A stretch of DNA of 64,000 nucleotides from Pseudeuparius sepicola (Eukaryota; Arthropoda; Insecta; Coleoptera; Anthribidae). Below are positions 1 through 10,757 of this stretch, piece by piece; position 1 is the first letter of the stretch, and each line of letters starts with the position of its first letter. The position numbers and the translations under genes are program-made. The stretch covers positions 28,474,901 to 28,538,900 of the forward strand of contig OY987299.1 of NCBI GenBank assembly GCA_963920635.1, given 5' to 3'. Below the pieces are notes generated by a model, which was not told where the DNA came from, ran no database searches, and saw only the letters and a list, made by a program, of their open reading frames with translations.

Positions 1-159
1 GGGTATTTTACTCGGAGCTATCTCAAAATTCTGAAATTTTATGAAACTTATACGGATCAAGAATGCTCTGGAATCATTGAAAAAATATTGATAAATACAA
101 AAATAATGTATTTCTTTTCAAAATGCCAACTAACAAATAAAAACAATTTAAATTATTGG

Positions 160-815
160 ACTTTTCTCAACAAAGTCACTGTCTAAGATGATACATTTTC
201 TGTGCGTTTCCTGTTGTGGATTACCAGCCACCTTAACTGATATGGACTTACTAACTGGCAGGCTTCTGTATTTTTTAGATTTAGTTCATTTAAAGTGTGT
301 GGAGCGGTTTTGATATACTCTATTTTTGACCCGTATAAAGTTTGAAAAATTCAGTAATTTGAGATGGCACAGATAAGAACACTCTGTATATTTTGTATTA
401 GACCTTTGCACACCAACACCTTGAGTGGTCCTGTTGATCATTCAACTGTTTTGAAGGGATTCCATGGCACACTATTGACTCGCCCAGATGCCTTTAAAAT
501 GCCTATTTTGCTCAACTTTGACACCCCGCAGAATGGAACTCCCTGTATATTTTTTGCTCAAATTTGATATATAAAGGTTTTAAGGTGTTCTGATTAACGC
601 TGTGGGGTCAGATTTTAAATAAAAAAAATCGCTAAATGGTTTTTGTGAAAATCGGGGGTATAAAAAAATCGCAGCCGGCCCTTGATTTGGATTTTAAAAA
701 TGCCAGGAAGGTCAAAAGAAGCGGTTTTTGAAGGCCTTTCAATAAAAAAAAAGTTTAGGCGATTATCTCCAAAAATGAAGATTTTACGGATTTGTACAGT
801 TTTAAAGTTGGACAC
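160..815 (+). repeat. Dispersed inverted-repeat family A, one half
   Basis: Two segments recur elsewhere. 390-780 matches 59740-60070 in the same orientation and 33440-33715 in reverse. 160-360 matches 59400-59590 in reverse. In the copy near 59.3 kb the outer segment occurs on both sides of the inner one, so the family is a foldback and this copy is one half. No coding capacity is recognised. Confidence 0.6.
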
Positions 816-828
816 CCTGTATATATGA

Positions 829-1100
829 GTAGTATAGCTAGGGCAGTACAAGCCCACTTTTCCCATGTAAATTGCCCTATGACAGAAACATGGTCAAAAC
901 GTGACCAAATTTCCCGCCGCGCAGCGACTTGTGCGAGACCCCCCGACTGAATCCTGTGAGGGGTGCCGAAGGTGGCAGAGTCGTTGGATCGCGCCTCCCC
1001 TGCCCGCGCCGACGGTTGACCTCCGAACGCTTTGACCACGTTTCTGTCTTAAGGCGATTTACATGGGGAAAGTGGGCTTGCACTCCCACAGCTATACTAC
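829..1100. mobile_element. 272-bp inverted-repeat element (MITE-like)
   Basis: Arms of about 70 bp are inverted copies of each other, starting GTAGTATAGCT and ending AGCTATACTAC. The centre (about 910-1025) is GC-rich. No coding region is seen. Confidence 0.8.
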
Positions 1101-1650
1101 TTATACACCTACCTTTTTATTTCCGTACAGTCTTGGGTACCATGAAAACGTATCTCAACCTTGGTCATGATTTAGTTTAGAATCAGTTTATGCGAGTTCG
1201 AGTGAAACTGTGTAATCTCGCCCGCACTTGCTCCAGCTTCACAGTATGAATTTAGGTAAATCCGGCAGTAGATATATATATTTTGCCTCTTGGTCGCAGT
1301 CGACGGGGCGTGAAGCGCCCCACCCGTGTAATTTTAAATTTAAAAGTTGCATCGACTGCAAGTCTAAACTAGCTTCGACAATGCTGATAATAAATGTTCA
1401 ACGTTTTTATTTGAATTATAATTAGATACACTCGTGAATTTTTCTTCAATAATAAAACAGATTGTCGCCAATACTCAGGGCAGTTTTTTCGCGCAAACAG
1501 ATAAACACTGTCTCGATATCAGTAGTTAGCCCAGGTTAATTTACACGGGCTTTTCAGATCAATTGACAGAAGTGACAGGTTACGCGACGACGGAACCCGC
1601 ATATAAGCCTAGTTGCCAGTTCTGTCATCTAAGTTAGTTGTAAGTCTTAT
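1101..1650. other. No recognised feature
   Basis: AT-rich sequence. Only short chance reading frames and no repeat shared with the rest of the window. Confidence 0.5.
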
Positions 1651-1804
1651 GCCTGGTTCGTACAGCTTCTTTATCTTTTAATTTTTCTTTATCTTTAAGA
1701 AATATTAAATGTCATTGGTCAGTTCAAATGAAGGGACAAATGCCATTGGTTATTTCTTAAAGATAAAGTAAAATTAAAAGATAAAGAAGCTGCATGAACC
1801 AGGC
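1651..1804. mobile_element. 154-bp inverted-repeat element
   Basis: The arms, about 65 bp each, pair almost throughout, from GCCTGGTTCGTACAGC to GCATGAACCAGGC. The loop is about 20 bp. It is a non-coding foldback/MITE. Confidence 0.8.
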
Positions 1805-2476
1805 TTTAGATGTAATAGAGCCTTGCAAAAAAAACATCTGCCAAAGGAATCAATACATACATCACCTATACTTAAGAGCTAGCGCTTATACGAAAACATC
1901 GAAAATCTCCACCCTTGGGATAGTCTACGAAGAGCATGGCTCATGGCCGCTTTAGATGCTAAACAAGAACGACGTCCTGTCTATGCACTATAGTCTAAGT
2001 AAAATATCTGAAACTTTTTCAATTTTCCGTAGATTCTTTGGTCCCACAACATCATTAGAAATACTCTTTCTCCAGAAATGGGGGACTTGCAAAAATTAAA
2101 TTTGAAAAATATTACTTTCAAACGTAATTTATTGCCGTTAAATGAACCACAGTTCACAAAAAACTCATTTTTTATTTTTATGTGATAAATATAAGCAATA
2201 ATTAAAAACTGCATAATTCATATCATTCTTGTAACGCGCCCTCCTTGGTTGTGACGTCAAGTAGCTCGTTGGTAGTGGCGCCTCTGGTGGGCGGCGGCAC
2301 CATGTATAAACTAATATGGGCGGTACATGTATAGAAACTACAGAACTAGGCAAGCTTTGTTTAGAAAGATCAACGAGAACGTCCCATCCTTGTCTATCCG
2401 TCTTATTATAGTCTATCTCGGTCTTGATATTGTTGATAATGTTTGAAAATAGTGTGCTGTATTAAATACTTATTTA
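1805..2476. other. No recognised feature
   Basis: AT-rich. 1981-2353 holds short minus-strand frames with no recognisable domain. Confidence 0.5.
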
Positions 2477-2590
2477 CATTGCCAGATGCGTAAGCGCACT
2501 TTTTTGGCAGAGGAGGTTGTTTAAGGCCCGTGTTGCCTCGGGTCTTAAAACTCTCCGCTAGGCCAAAAAAAGCTTACGCATCGAGCAATG
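2477..2590. repeat. Palindrome with GTTGCCTCGG core (P1)
   Basis: Left arm ACATTGCCAGATGCGTAAGC pairs with GCTTACGCAT..GCAATGT. Both arms run inward through TTTTTTGGC to a central CCCGTGTTGCCTCGGG. The left arm resembles 4207-4252 and 15303-15345. The core recurs in palindromes whose arms are unrelated. Confidence 0.75.
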
Positions 2591-2783
2591 TATTACATTT
2601 TTCCTGCTAGTGACAATTTTATATTAGGCAGGTATAAGTACTTTGAATTTAAATACACTAAGGATGGAGTAGATTGTGAGTAATAATCATCAAAATAACC
2701 ATTGTCCAATTATTACTAAAAATGATAATCAGCGATAAATGTATGAGGTAGAATGCAGTGATAATTTAAAAAAAAAATTCTTG

Positions 2784-2850
2784 TGCGATTGAACCCGGGA
2801 CCTACGAATTACTAGACCCGTGGCCTCACCATTCAGTTAAAGAAGTTAAA
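2784..2850 (-). repeat. tRNA-like SINE head or tRNA pseudogene
   Basis: On the minus strand TAACTGAATGG resembles a pol III A box and, about 35 bp on, CCCGGGTTCAATC resembles a B box. The cloverleaf does not close and no acceptor stem is seen. A tRNA-derived SINE head is more likely than a working tRNA. Confidence 0.4.
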
Positions 2851-3582
2851 TTTAAACTTTTAGGCGGTTCTCATTTTTGACCTACATCACAGCCCTCTGG
2901 AAATGGGCCGCCGAACTCTTTATTTTACCGTTCAATTTCCATTCTCCCTTCTCTAATTCTGTGGAAGTCTGTGTAGCTGTCACTGACTGCGATCGATCGA
3001 GCGGTGTGACGTCACAAGTTCCCCATTTCATTTCTTCTGGCCCATCCTATTCCGGAGTCGACATACGACAAAACAAATTGGTAAATCGCCGACAGTGCTG
3101 ACACAACCTGCAGTATGCTCGAACTTTCGGAGAGCCCTATGCTATATGGTTCGCTCTCGCTCTTGCCATCGTCGCAATCCACTTTAATGATTTGCATAGC
3201 TTTGTTATGTATGCGGGAGTGGTACGCGTGAGAGATAAAATAAATGATAAAAGCACTCCGCGGCGTGTTTGAGGCTTGCCTGCGTTATTGTCTTTTTGAT
3301 GTTGCGCCCGCCGCCCGGTCCGCTAACGAAGTAATCGAAGGACGAGCGCTGGTTTAATGCGCTTTTTCGGGAACGCGTTTTTTTGCGAAAAAGAGCGATC
3401 GAATAAATGCAGAGCAGGACTTTGGGTAATTAAGCTAGACAAGTTAGCATGGAGCCTTCTGCGTGTGTTTCAACCACTAAAGTCTTTTTCCTGTTGCACT
3501 CTTCGTAAGTACGCTTACATACTCGCGCCAACACGCCCAAAAGGATAATTGAAATGATCGAGGTGCCCTGTTAGTTTGGTTG
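2851..3582. other. No recognised feature
   Basis: Moderate GC. Short frames at 2877-3101 and 3357-3548 lack any family signature. Confidence 0.4.
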
Positions 3583-3734
3583 CTAAACTCTGTTCAACGA
3601 ATGTTCATACCTACGTCACAACTCCTGTCCATGTCTTACTCAAGAATATACGATGGATATCGGTAGTATATTCACGAGTCAGACAAGGACGGGAGTTGTG
3701 ACGTAGGTTTGAACATTCGTTGAACAGAGTTTAG
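3583..3734. mobile_element. 152-bp inverted-repeat element
   Basis: Starts CTAAACTCTGTTCAACG and ends CGTTGAACAGAGTTTAG. The arms (about 65 bp) pair with few mismatches, including CGTCACAACTCC/GGAGTTGTGACG type blocks. Non-coding. A separate small hairpin (TTGCTAG/CTAGCAA) lies at about 3752-3780. Confidence 0.8.
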
Positions 3735-4206
3735 GTGCTAAAGTGGTTGCTAGGTATTAAAAGTGTTGTCTAGCAACTCTTACGCAGCAAGGACCTTAAA
3801 ACCATTAAGAAAATATATGCAGTAACCCGAAACGTTAACAATTTTAATGTTTTTCACAAAGATCCTTTTATAAACTAGTTTTGATTAGAAAAAAGGGGAA
3901 TTAATAGTATTAATATTGCCCCAGCGTCAAATAAGGGGAGTGTATAGAAAACAACAATATATACATCTAATTTAGCGCTGGGGTAATAGTCCAATAAAGA
4001 GTTCAGTTTTGAAAAAAATATATTCCAAACAGGATGATTTTTTCAGGGTTGCTTGGGGACTACCACCTGAGTGTCCAATCAAAAGATCACATTCGAACTC
4101 CTGGTACAAACTGAGCTATAGGGTGGTTTCCTAACAATCACAAACAGTAAAATACGACATTATCGGTAGCAGGAGAAATTTAATACATTAAACGATGTGC
4201 AAGAAA

Positions 4207-4252
4207 TTTTTTGGCCCCAGAGGGACTTTTAAGAACCGAGGCAACGTCGATA
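4207..4252. repeat. Half-palindrome with CCGAGGCAACG core (P6)
   Basis: TTTTTTGGC..GAGG..TTTTAAGAA followed by CCGAGGCAACGTCG resembles the left arm and core of the palindrome at 2477-2590. The right arm is absent. Confidence 0.5.
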
Positions 4253-4261
4253 ACAATAATT

Positions 4262-4930
4262 TTGAAAATTCAAATTTACAGAAAAGCAAGTCTAAAAAGC
4301 AAGCAAGACCATTTGGTACCTTTTGGTTTGAAATGAAGTCCATGGCTAGTTGTAGTGTAAGTAAGCATTAAACGCATTCGATTTTTCAGTTTCTTCTTTA
4401 TATGGAGGACTATTGGTTCGCTTTGGAGCTATAAACAAAATTTTGTATTTTCATTCTTGCATACGTTACAAAATAATCTTCCAAAATAATATCTATAATT
4501 TTCGCTTCTTCAGCTGGTTGATCAGATCATCCCATAATTCAAAAATTCTTCTGCAATTCACCTAATGGTCTGTGCAGTGTGCATACCATTTTCTTCATGT
4601 GCATGGAAATTTCATGTTATCACAAACAAATCTACCTATAAAAGCTGTGTTAATAGAATAAAACTACTAAATACTGGACACAAAGACAATTCGTTACCGT
4701 AAAAAGAAGGCAAATCGTAATAAAGCTGGATATTTAAAATTTGGGACATTTTAAACGCCAGTAACTGACATACCAATAACCACAGAATACCCCCCCCCCT
4801 ATAACCTATAATAAGTCGCCATTTTTTCGTCGAGTGGCGCCACCCAGTCCGTAAACAACAATGAAATATGACGTCATGCTCGGGTCTTTAATATAGTGTC
4901 GGTACAGGTCAGACACTTTTATTACATATG
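4262..4930 (+). repeat. Dispersed repeat family B, copy 1
   Basis: Closely matches 31712-32345 in the same orientation over more than 600 bp, with scattered substitutions and small indels including a C-run at about 4790-4799. On the minus strand some frames stay partly open (HFKPKGTK-like pieces) but I recognise no protein. Probably a non-autonomous or decayed element. Confidence 0.75.
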
Positions 4931-5235
4931 TCACACCAACAAGAAATGAATAAGGTGAAATTTCGGCAAAAACAAAAAGGTACGAGAAATAATTCACACA
5001 AAAATCTTTGGTTCGTCTTTAAATTTTAATAGCGGCTTTGTAAATATTTCTAGGAAAACCTTAACTATAGGACTATCCCAAATGAATTTTCAGTATTTAA
5101 CTGGCCACTCTTAAAAGAAAGGCCTGTATAGGGAATTGTGCATCGTAAATAATAAGTTGCTATTCGCCTCAACACCACTGAATTATTTCGTCCAAAGGAG
5201 TCGAGATTTCTGCGAAATAGGATACTACGTGAACG

Positions 5236-5574
5236 TTGAAAGAATTAATGCAGGGCTGGGCTGCCGGTCCCTTCATATTTAAGTCGAGGGAGGGACGAAG
5301 AGGCACGGTCCGAATAACAAGCAGGACGCCAGCGCACCGCACGGCCCTGGACTTTCGAAACATATCGGATATAATTCGCAGGCTACCGGCGTCGGGAAAC
5401 TTCTTTGATGATTTTCTCCCGATCGGACGAGGCCGCAGTTTCAACGGATCGCCGGACAAGCTGAGCTGCATAGCGAGGCAATTTATTTTCAGTTTGCCGG
5501 GGAGAGAACTATTTCTAAAGTTGTTGAAAGCCGAGGAAGATATTCGTCCAGATAGTAGAACCAGTTTCGGGTAA
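5236..5574. other. GC-rich patch, no proven gene
   Basis: An island of higher GC in AT-rich surroundings, open for 112 codons on the plus strand. The translation is rich in R, S and G and has no recognisable domain. Similar patches lie at 19830, 23350, 28870, 37850, 38665, 39960, 45110 and 54660. I treat it as non-coding. Confidence 0.35.
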
Positions 5575-5576
5575 CC

Positions 5577-6060
5577 AGTGGCGTAGCTTATTCACGTAAA
5601 GAGGTGTTCTGTCAAATAGGCACCGAAACCATAGAGATAGAATAACCTAAAAAAGACATAATAAATTATGTTTCCTTCCTAGGCGCAACGCCTCTGAACT
5701 AAATGTGACTGCTAACTTGGATATGGAAGCTTATGCCAGTCAGTATCTATAGATACTATCCTTTGTGAAATCACACCGAAAAGTCTAAAACTACACATAA
5801 ATGAAAGGTCGTCACAACACCACAACAAATCCACAAAGCCTGACGACCGTCTCCCAAGGGGTAGCGGCATTTCTGACTTGGTCGGATCGACGTAAGTTAT
5901 AACGACGGAATCGTATAATAATAATAATAATAATTCTTATCCTCACAATACTCCAAACTAGGAGTACCCTAGAAGCAACTACACGCTTGTGCGATATGTT
6001 TCTTTACTTACATAATATAAACAAAGTATGAAGGTATACGTTATTTTTATTTAAATAATA
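5577..6060. repeat. hAT-like end and (TAA)n-linked repeat
   Basis: CCAGTGGCGTAGC at about 5577 resembles a hAT-type left terminus, but no right end is found. (TAA)n at about 5916-5935 is followed by a segment with ACTCCAAACT, also seen at about 36642-36740 and 16590-16690. Confidence 0.4.
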
Positions 6061-6063
6061 TCA

Positions 6064-6180
6064 CTTTTCCACTACTAACCCTAAAAAGCATGTATTATAG
6101 ACCCATCATTAACCCGAGAAGTTGATTTTCTCTCCCGAGGTCAATAATAATTTATTATTGACCAAGGTCAATAATGAATT
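6064..6180. repeat. Inverted repeat and palindromes on the 3' side of the recombinase unit
   Basis: TTTTCCACTACTAAC (6064-6078) is the inverted match of GTTAGTAGTGGAAAA at 9686-9700. GAGGTCAATAATAATTTATTATTGACC (written in parts: GAGGTCAATAATAA, TTTATTATTGACC) forms a hairpin at about 6138-6164. CCCGAGG blocks resemble the core of the palindrome at 9736-9853. Confidence 0.5.
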
Positions 6181-7347
6181 GACGTCACGGGTCACTAGTA
6201 ACAGGCTCTTCTATGTACGGCACAATTTCGTATTATTATACAACCCTGCTTACTTATTTCACTGTTTTTTTTTTCAATTTGTATTAAACGCTGAACACAC
6301 GCCAATGTAGATATTTTTACTTGTGGACCCTGCCCACAAAACAGAACTCTGACCGTCCCTTCCCCCACCTCCACCTAACCGTTCTAACCTAAAATTAGCA
6401 ACAACAGCTGATGAAACAACGTTTATTTAAGTATTTGGGAAAACAAAAATTACAAATTACAACTAAAACTAATTATTACCACATTATTGACAGTGCAATT
6501 GTAACAAGTCATATTAATTAAACCTGTTGCAGTGCTTGTATTTGTAACAGGAATATTAATGTGTTGATTGTTTAAGTGAATATTATCCGATATTTTTTGT
6601 GTAACACTGGCGGGATTTCTCGATTCTATATTAACAAAGGAACTAGAACTACCAATATCAAATAACTGTTCATCACGAGGTTCATTATGACTATCATTTG
6701 GATGGATAGTGTTATCGCTCTTCGCAACTACAGGTACTGTAAACTGGCCCTTGAACCATTTTAGCTATTCTTTTTTTGGAAGCCAGAGATTCTTCAATAT
6801 ACCCTTCGGCAACAGTGGACCCAAACTGGCTTCATGATGACAGACTTTCGTGATGTTCCATTTTTACTAGTAGAAATATCAATAACGATCATATCGTCTC
6901 GAACATCCAAGTCTTTTCGAAGCATATTACAAAGTTCGTCTGTTCTACATGCACCAGCAACTGCGATAACAAGTACAACCTAGTAAGTAATAAAGTAATT
7001 ATTGTTTATTGTAAATGTGTAAATATATGTAAAGTAGAAAGAGGCATGTTTAGGTAGGTACCTTTGCTGTTAAAAACACTTCGTCTGGTGCGTCTCTCAC
7101 AAATCGTGCAATTTCATCTTCTTTAAAAACAAGTGATTTTTTCGCTACATAATTAGTATTTTGCCTTTTCAAAAATGCTACTAGTTTAAAATACTTCGAA
7201 ATGACAATATTTTCCTTCAATGAAATCGTGGATTTTAACATAGAAAACGTTGCCCACAAGCTTGATGATTTCTTGTTTTCAGCTTGCGTTTGAAAATATA
7301 CCAATAATATGTTTTCAGAAATTGTTTCAATATTCTTCATTTTGCAC

Positions 7348-9301
7348 CATTGACGTAGCTAAGGGGGGGCTGGGGGGGGGGGGCTAAGCCCCCTTTGGTA
7401 TAAAAATAGCCCCCCCTGACAAATTTTAGCGTTTATTTTTATAATTTTTTTGACATTATAGGTTTACATTAAAAACCTTACTAAGCTGATTTAATCTTGT
7501 TGCGTGTTCGTGTTATTGCGTATAGTAATAGACACTGACTAAAACACTAATAATGACAAAATAAAACAAACTAAACAGCGGCAACAGGGAACACTGGCAA
7601 CACTGCCGTCACGCACTCACCCCGCACCCGACCCCGTCAGTCCGCCACACGCCACACTCACAGAATTAGCATCACTCAGACACTCCTTAAAATAAGGGGA
7701 CCCAGCACATAGGAAAAGTGAAGCATTGAGGGGAAGTTTGTTTTCTGTAGACTCCAAGGAGACCACATAAGTGGGCTGGTACAAGGTTATGTTATATCTA
7801 TGTCAGTGTGTCCAACTGCCATCGGGTTTTATGGGATAAGATAGTGCCATAGATTCTAAAGGAGGCAAAAAATTTCCCATCATAATTCACAATTTCTAAG
7901 TTTTCTAACTTCCAGATACTCAGATGTGACAATTAAAGAATTTCAACTATACAACACTTTAAAGAGTCCCTGGCATCACTGCGAACCTGGACGGCTGGAC
8001 GTGACTGCTTACTGTGATTGATATGTAATACTGCGAAGACGCCAATGTACATCTATATTTTTACTTATGCGGTATCAGTATACAGGGTGAATTTTTTCGA
8101 TGCCCACTATGGGGATCTCGGAAACTAGCAGAGCTAGAACAAAGGTTAAATGGCGAAAGAATTGCAGTTTTGAATGCTCAATCTAATACCCCTTTTGGAT
8201 TTTTAAAAAAGTTCATCGCTCACTAGATATTTTGAAAAGAGTGATTTTTTGCTATTTCATCAGATCTCTGTAGCTCCGTTATTTCTGATTATACAAAAAA
8301 AACTGTAGAGACAAAAATTGTAGATAATTTTGGGCTTAATAAGATAATCTGATCCAATTTTTTATGATTTTTGTGATTTTTTAGATATGACATAAACTTG
8401 TGTTTTTTTAAATGTAAATCATAGTTGGCTGTGGCCTTATAAAATCGACCATTTTTGAGCTTGCCAAAGATATAATACTCGGCATAGTTATTATAAAAAA
8501 TAAAAGAGCTATGGCTAATTTTCTGATTTTTTTAAATTTTCACATAGTCAGCCATGGAACAGCTGCTCTTAATTCAACAATTGTCTCGTACTTTATTTTG
8601 TACTGTTCCCCACAAAAAAAAATCCAAAACAGACAATCGGGGGATCGGAGCTGCCAGGAAATAGGTTCTTACGGGCAAATAATTATTTGGTGGAGCTCCA
8701 TCATGACAATTTTTGTTTTATTTTGTTACATTTTGTTACCAGCTAAAAATAAAATATTTGAAAGTTTGAAGTATGTCTTATTATACGATAGAACGTAATT
8801 ATGAAAATATTCCATGGCTGACTTTGGAAAGCTCAAAAAATGGCCGATTTGATAAGGCCACAGCCAACTATGATTTACATTTAAAAAAAACACAAATTTA
8901 TGTCATATCTCAAAAATTACAAACAACAAAAAATTGGATTAGATTATCTTATTAAGCCCAAAATTATCTGCAATTTGCACTACAATCACTCTTTTCAAAG
9001 TATCTAGTGAGCCATGAACTTTTTTAAAAATCCAAAAGGTGCATTAGATTTAGCATTCAAATCTGCAATTCTTTCCTCATTTAACCTTTGTTCTAGCTCT
9101 GCTGGTTTCCGAGATCCCCATAGTGGGCATCGAGAAAAACTCACCCTGTATGTAGTAAAGTTGTGTGTATTTAAATTAATAACGTTGTGCCGATTAATAA
9201 GTAAATAAGCTATAGTTTGCGTAAGTACTTTAATTTTCTTCATTCTCATCTCCTTCAGGGGCTTAAGCCCCCCCGGAGAAAAAAAGCTAGCTACGCCTAT
9301 G
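7348..9301. mobile_element. hAT-type element with 8-bp TSD inside the recombinase gene
   Basis: The ends CATTGACGTAGCTA and TAGCTACGCCTATG are imperfect inverted repeats (12 of 14). They are flanked by a perfect direct repeat TTTTGCAC (7340-7347 and 9302-9309). Eight-bp duplications are typical of hAT elements. Subterminal G/C runs (AAGGGGGGG, GCTTAAGCCCC) also mirror each other. No hAT transposase is recognised. The right half is filled by a mariner-derived element (8083-9148). The element splits the recombinase exon exactly, since removing it with one TSD restores the frame. Confidence 0.8.
8083..9148 (-). mobile_element. Mariner-derived element with ~390-bp TIRs and transposase remnant
   Basis: Starts CAGGGTGAATTTTTTCG and ends CGAGAAAAACTCACCCTG, with TA on both sides. 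The arms pair inward to about 8475 and 8820. Between them, on the minus strand (about 8702-8590), are HDGAPPNNYLPVR and LSVLDFFFVGN. These correspond to the second-Asp motif (HDGAPPH) and the third-Asp region (PLDFFLWG) of mariner transposases, with the intervening codons lost and the SPD aspartate gone. It is therefore an internal-deletion derivative and cannot encode an enzyme. A second copy is at 12096-13160. A third, with more transposase sequence, is at 45633-50124. Confidence 0.8.
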
Positions 9302-9670
9302 TTTTGCACCAGCCTTTAAAGATTGTATAAGTTTTTAAGTAAACACTTTTCGACTTCTGTGGAAGCAACTGATCATTAATCTTTTGTGCCTCTTCTCTAA
9401 TTTCCGGAGGAGTGCAGAATATGTTTGGCGAGGATGAGCCATCATGATAATTATTATCACACATTTTTCACAAAAATAATATAAACTCACAGTTGATTTA
9501 GTCAAGAATAAATAATAATAATAATTAATGGCTAAATTTGACAGAAAACAGTAAAGAAACTTCATTTGATGAAACTAAAATCAAGGCTAACTTGATTTGT
9601 GATTAAATAATATGAAGGAAAAAACAAAGGTAAGTTTACTATTAAAAATGCTTTACAATTTTTTACAATA

Positions 9671-9730
9671 ATATTTTTATGGAGTGTTAGTAGTGGAAAA
9701 ATATTTTTATGGAGTGTTAGTAGTGTAAAA
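9671..9730. repeat. Two copies of a 30-bp direct repeat
   Basis: ATATTTTTATGGAGTGTTAG plus AGTGGAAAA / AGTGTAAAA, repeated head to tail. Its GTTAGTAGTGGAAAA matches 6064-6078 in reverse, so these may be the outer repeats of the recombinase unit. Copied at about 13683-13742. Confidence 0.7.
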
Positions 9731-9735
9731 AATTG

Positions 9736-9853
9736 TATATTAACCACGGTTTAGACAGCTATTATTGCCCTCACATCTTAAATCCCTCGGCGTTGCCTCG
9801 GGATTTAATATTGACCTACGGGTCAATAATAGCCTCTGTCTAAACCTTGGTTA
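9736..9853. repeat. Palindrome with CCTCGGCGTTGCCTCGG core (P2)
   Basis: Arms TTAACCACGGTTTAGACAG / CTGTCTAAACCTTGGTTAA enclose CTATTATTG / CAATAATAG and a centre CCCTCGGCGTTGCCTCGGG between TTAAAT and ATTTAA. It lies just upstream of the recombinase start (9464). Confidence 0.8.
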
Positions 9854-10620
9854 ATAATATACTATTAACGTAATTAAAATTGTAAAGTAAGATAGCTAAT
9901 TGAAAGATTCTTCATATTATTTTTGGTCTGAGGAGAAAACGCTATTAAGAAACAACGTTTCTAAGGTAGGTACATTGTGGCGCTATAAAAATGAACATAA
10001 AATATAGATTATACAGAAATACGAAACTACCTTACTTACTTTTTAAATATAAACGTATTGCCTAGATTTTGAGAATTTTGTTTCAGTGTACAGAATCGTA
10101 ATAAATAAATATGGAATTTTCATGGTTGTGTGTACCTACATCTATACTAGGAACTACTATTGATACCTCTTGAATATTGTAGTTATAATATATTCAATGA
10201 ATATTCTATTATGGCTTTATACTGAACATAATACGTTACATTAACATACCACTACCTCGTTCGTAAAATAGTAGGGGCTTACAACCCATTATAATATTAA
10301 GTGTTCCTATAGGTGTAGTGAAGTTAATTTGACTGTAGGAACTTTACCAAACATTTTCCATCAATTTCATTTCAAATTTTATATAATTAACTAAAGTTTT
10401 TGGGGGTTAAATCCTCCCATTGTGAGAAAAAAGGAAAAAAATACATCATGATGTGATTTTGTAATTTCCTACACCTTAAACTATTCGTACTCATTCTATT
10501 CTACGTCAATGGTTAAGCAAAAATTATAGATATAATACGACCTTGTAAAAGACATGACATGACATTAGAGGCATCGACTGTCGAGTGTTGTTATTGACAA
10601 TAATTGAATTGCTGTCAGTT
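9854..10620. other. No recognised feature (absent from duplication unit 2)
   Basis: AT-rich, unique in this window. Together with the two adjoining palindrome halves it is missing from the second duplication unit. Confidence 0.6.
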
Positions 10621-10624
10621 AAAT

Positions 10625-10757
10625 AGTTATTTATGTACCAAGGCACTGAAGTTCGACTTTTTATGACTCATGTGGTATTTAGTTGCCGAGGCCTCTGGCC
10701 GAGGCAAATAAACCACATTAGTCATAAAAAGAACTTCAGTGCCGAGGTACATAACTA
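10625..10757. repeat. Palindrome with GCCGAGGC core (P3)
   Basis: Arms AGTTATTTATGTACC..CTTTTTATGACTCATGTGG pair with CCACATTAGTCATAAAAAG..GTACATAACT. The centre TTAGTTGCCGAGGCC/TCTGGCCGAGGCAAATAA is itself a hairpin. A closely related palindrome is at 61474-61605, and half copies are at about 11028-11105 and 14165-14242. Confidence 0.8.

Larger units (their letters stand above)
6450..9464 (-). pseudogene. Crypton-like tyrosine recombinase gene, split by a hAT element
   Basis: I recognise the arthropod tyrosine-recombinase family related to Cryptons and KIAA1958-like proteins. Such enzymes cut and rejoin DNA through a catalytic Tyr. Seen: the start codon is at 9464 (MCDNN..) and the N-terminal helical region with PPEIREEAQKIND runs to 9302. 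An 8-bp target duplication and the hAT element (7348-9301) follow. Coding then resumes in the same frame at 7347 (WCKMKNIETIS) and runs to 7062 through SSLWATFSML and KEDEIARF. An 82-bp GT..AG intron (7061-6980) follows. The second exon starts at 6979 with VVLVIAVAGACRTDEL, holding the first catalytic Arg. At about 6828 the reading jumps to the C-terminal motif TVAEGYIEES (catalytic Tyr), so about 100 residues, including the HxxR box, are missing. A 1-nt shift follows near 6720. The tail ends NCTVNNV and stops at 6450; AATAAA follows at about 6427-6422. It is a relic and not active. The family call rests on motif memory, not a search. Confidence 0.75.

Noticed and set aside
2784..2850. Working tRNA gene
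   Set aside because: Only box-like motifs; arms and acceptor stem do not form. Kept as a SINE-like feature.
5236..5574. 112-codon frame in a GC-rich patch
   Set aside because: GC-rich DNA has few stops by chance. Opposite strand also open; no domain, no splice pattern.
8511..8955. Two open frames (95 and 60 codons) repeated identically at 12523-12967
   Set aside because: They are repeated only because the DNA is duplicated. They run antisense to the transposase remnant and lie in the TIR of a mariner-derived element.
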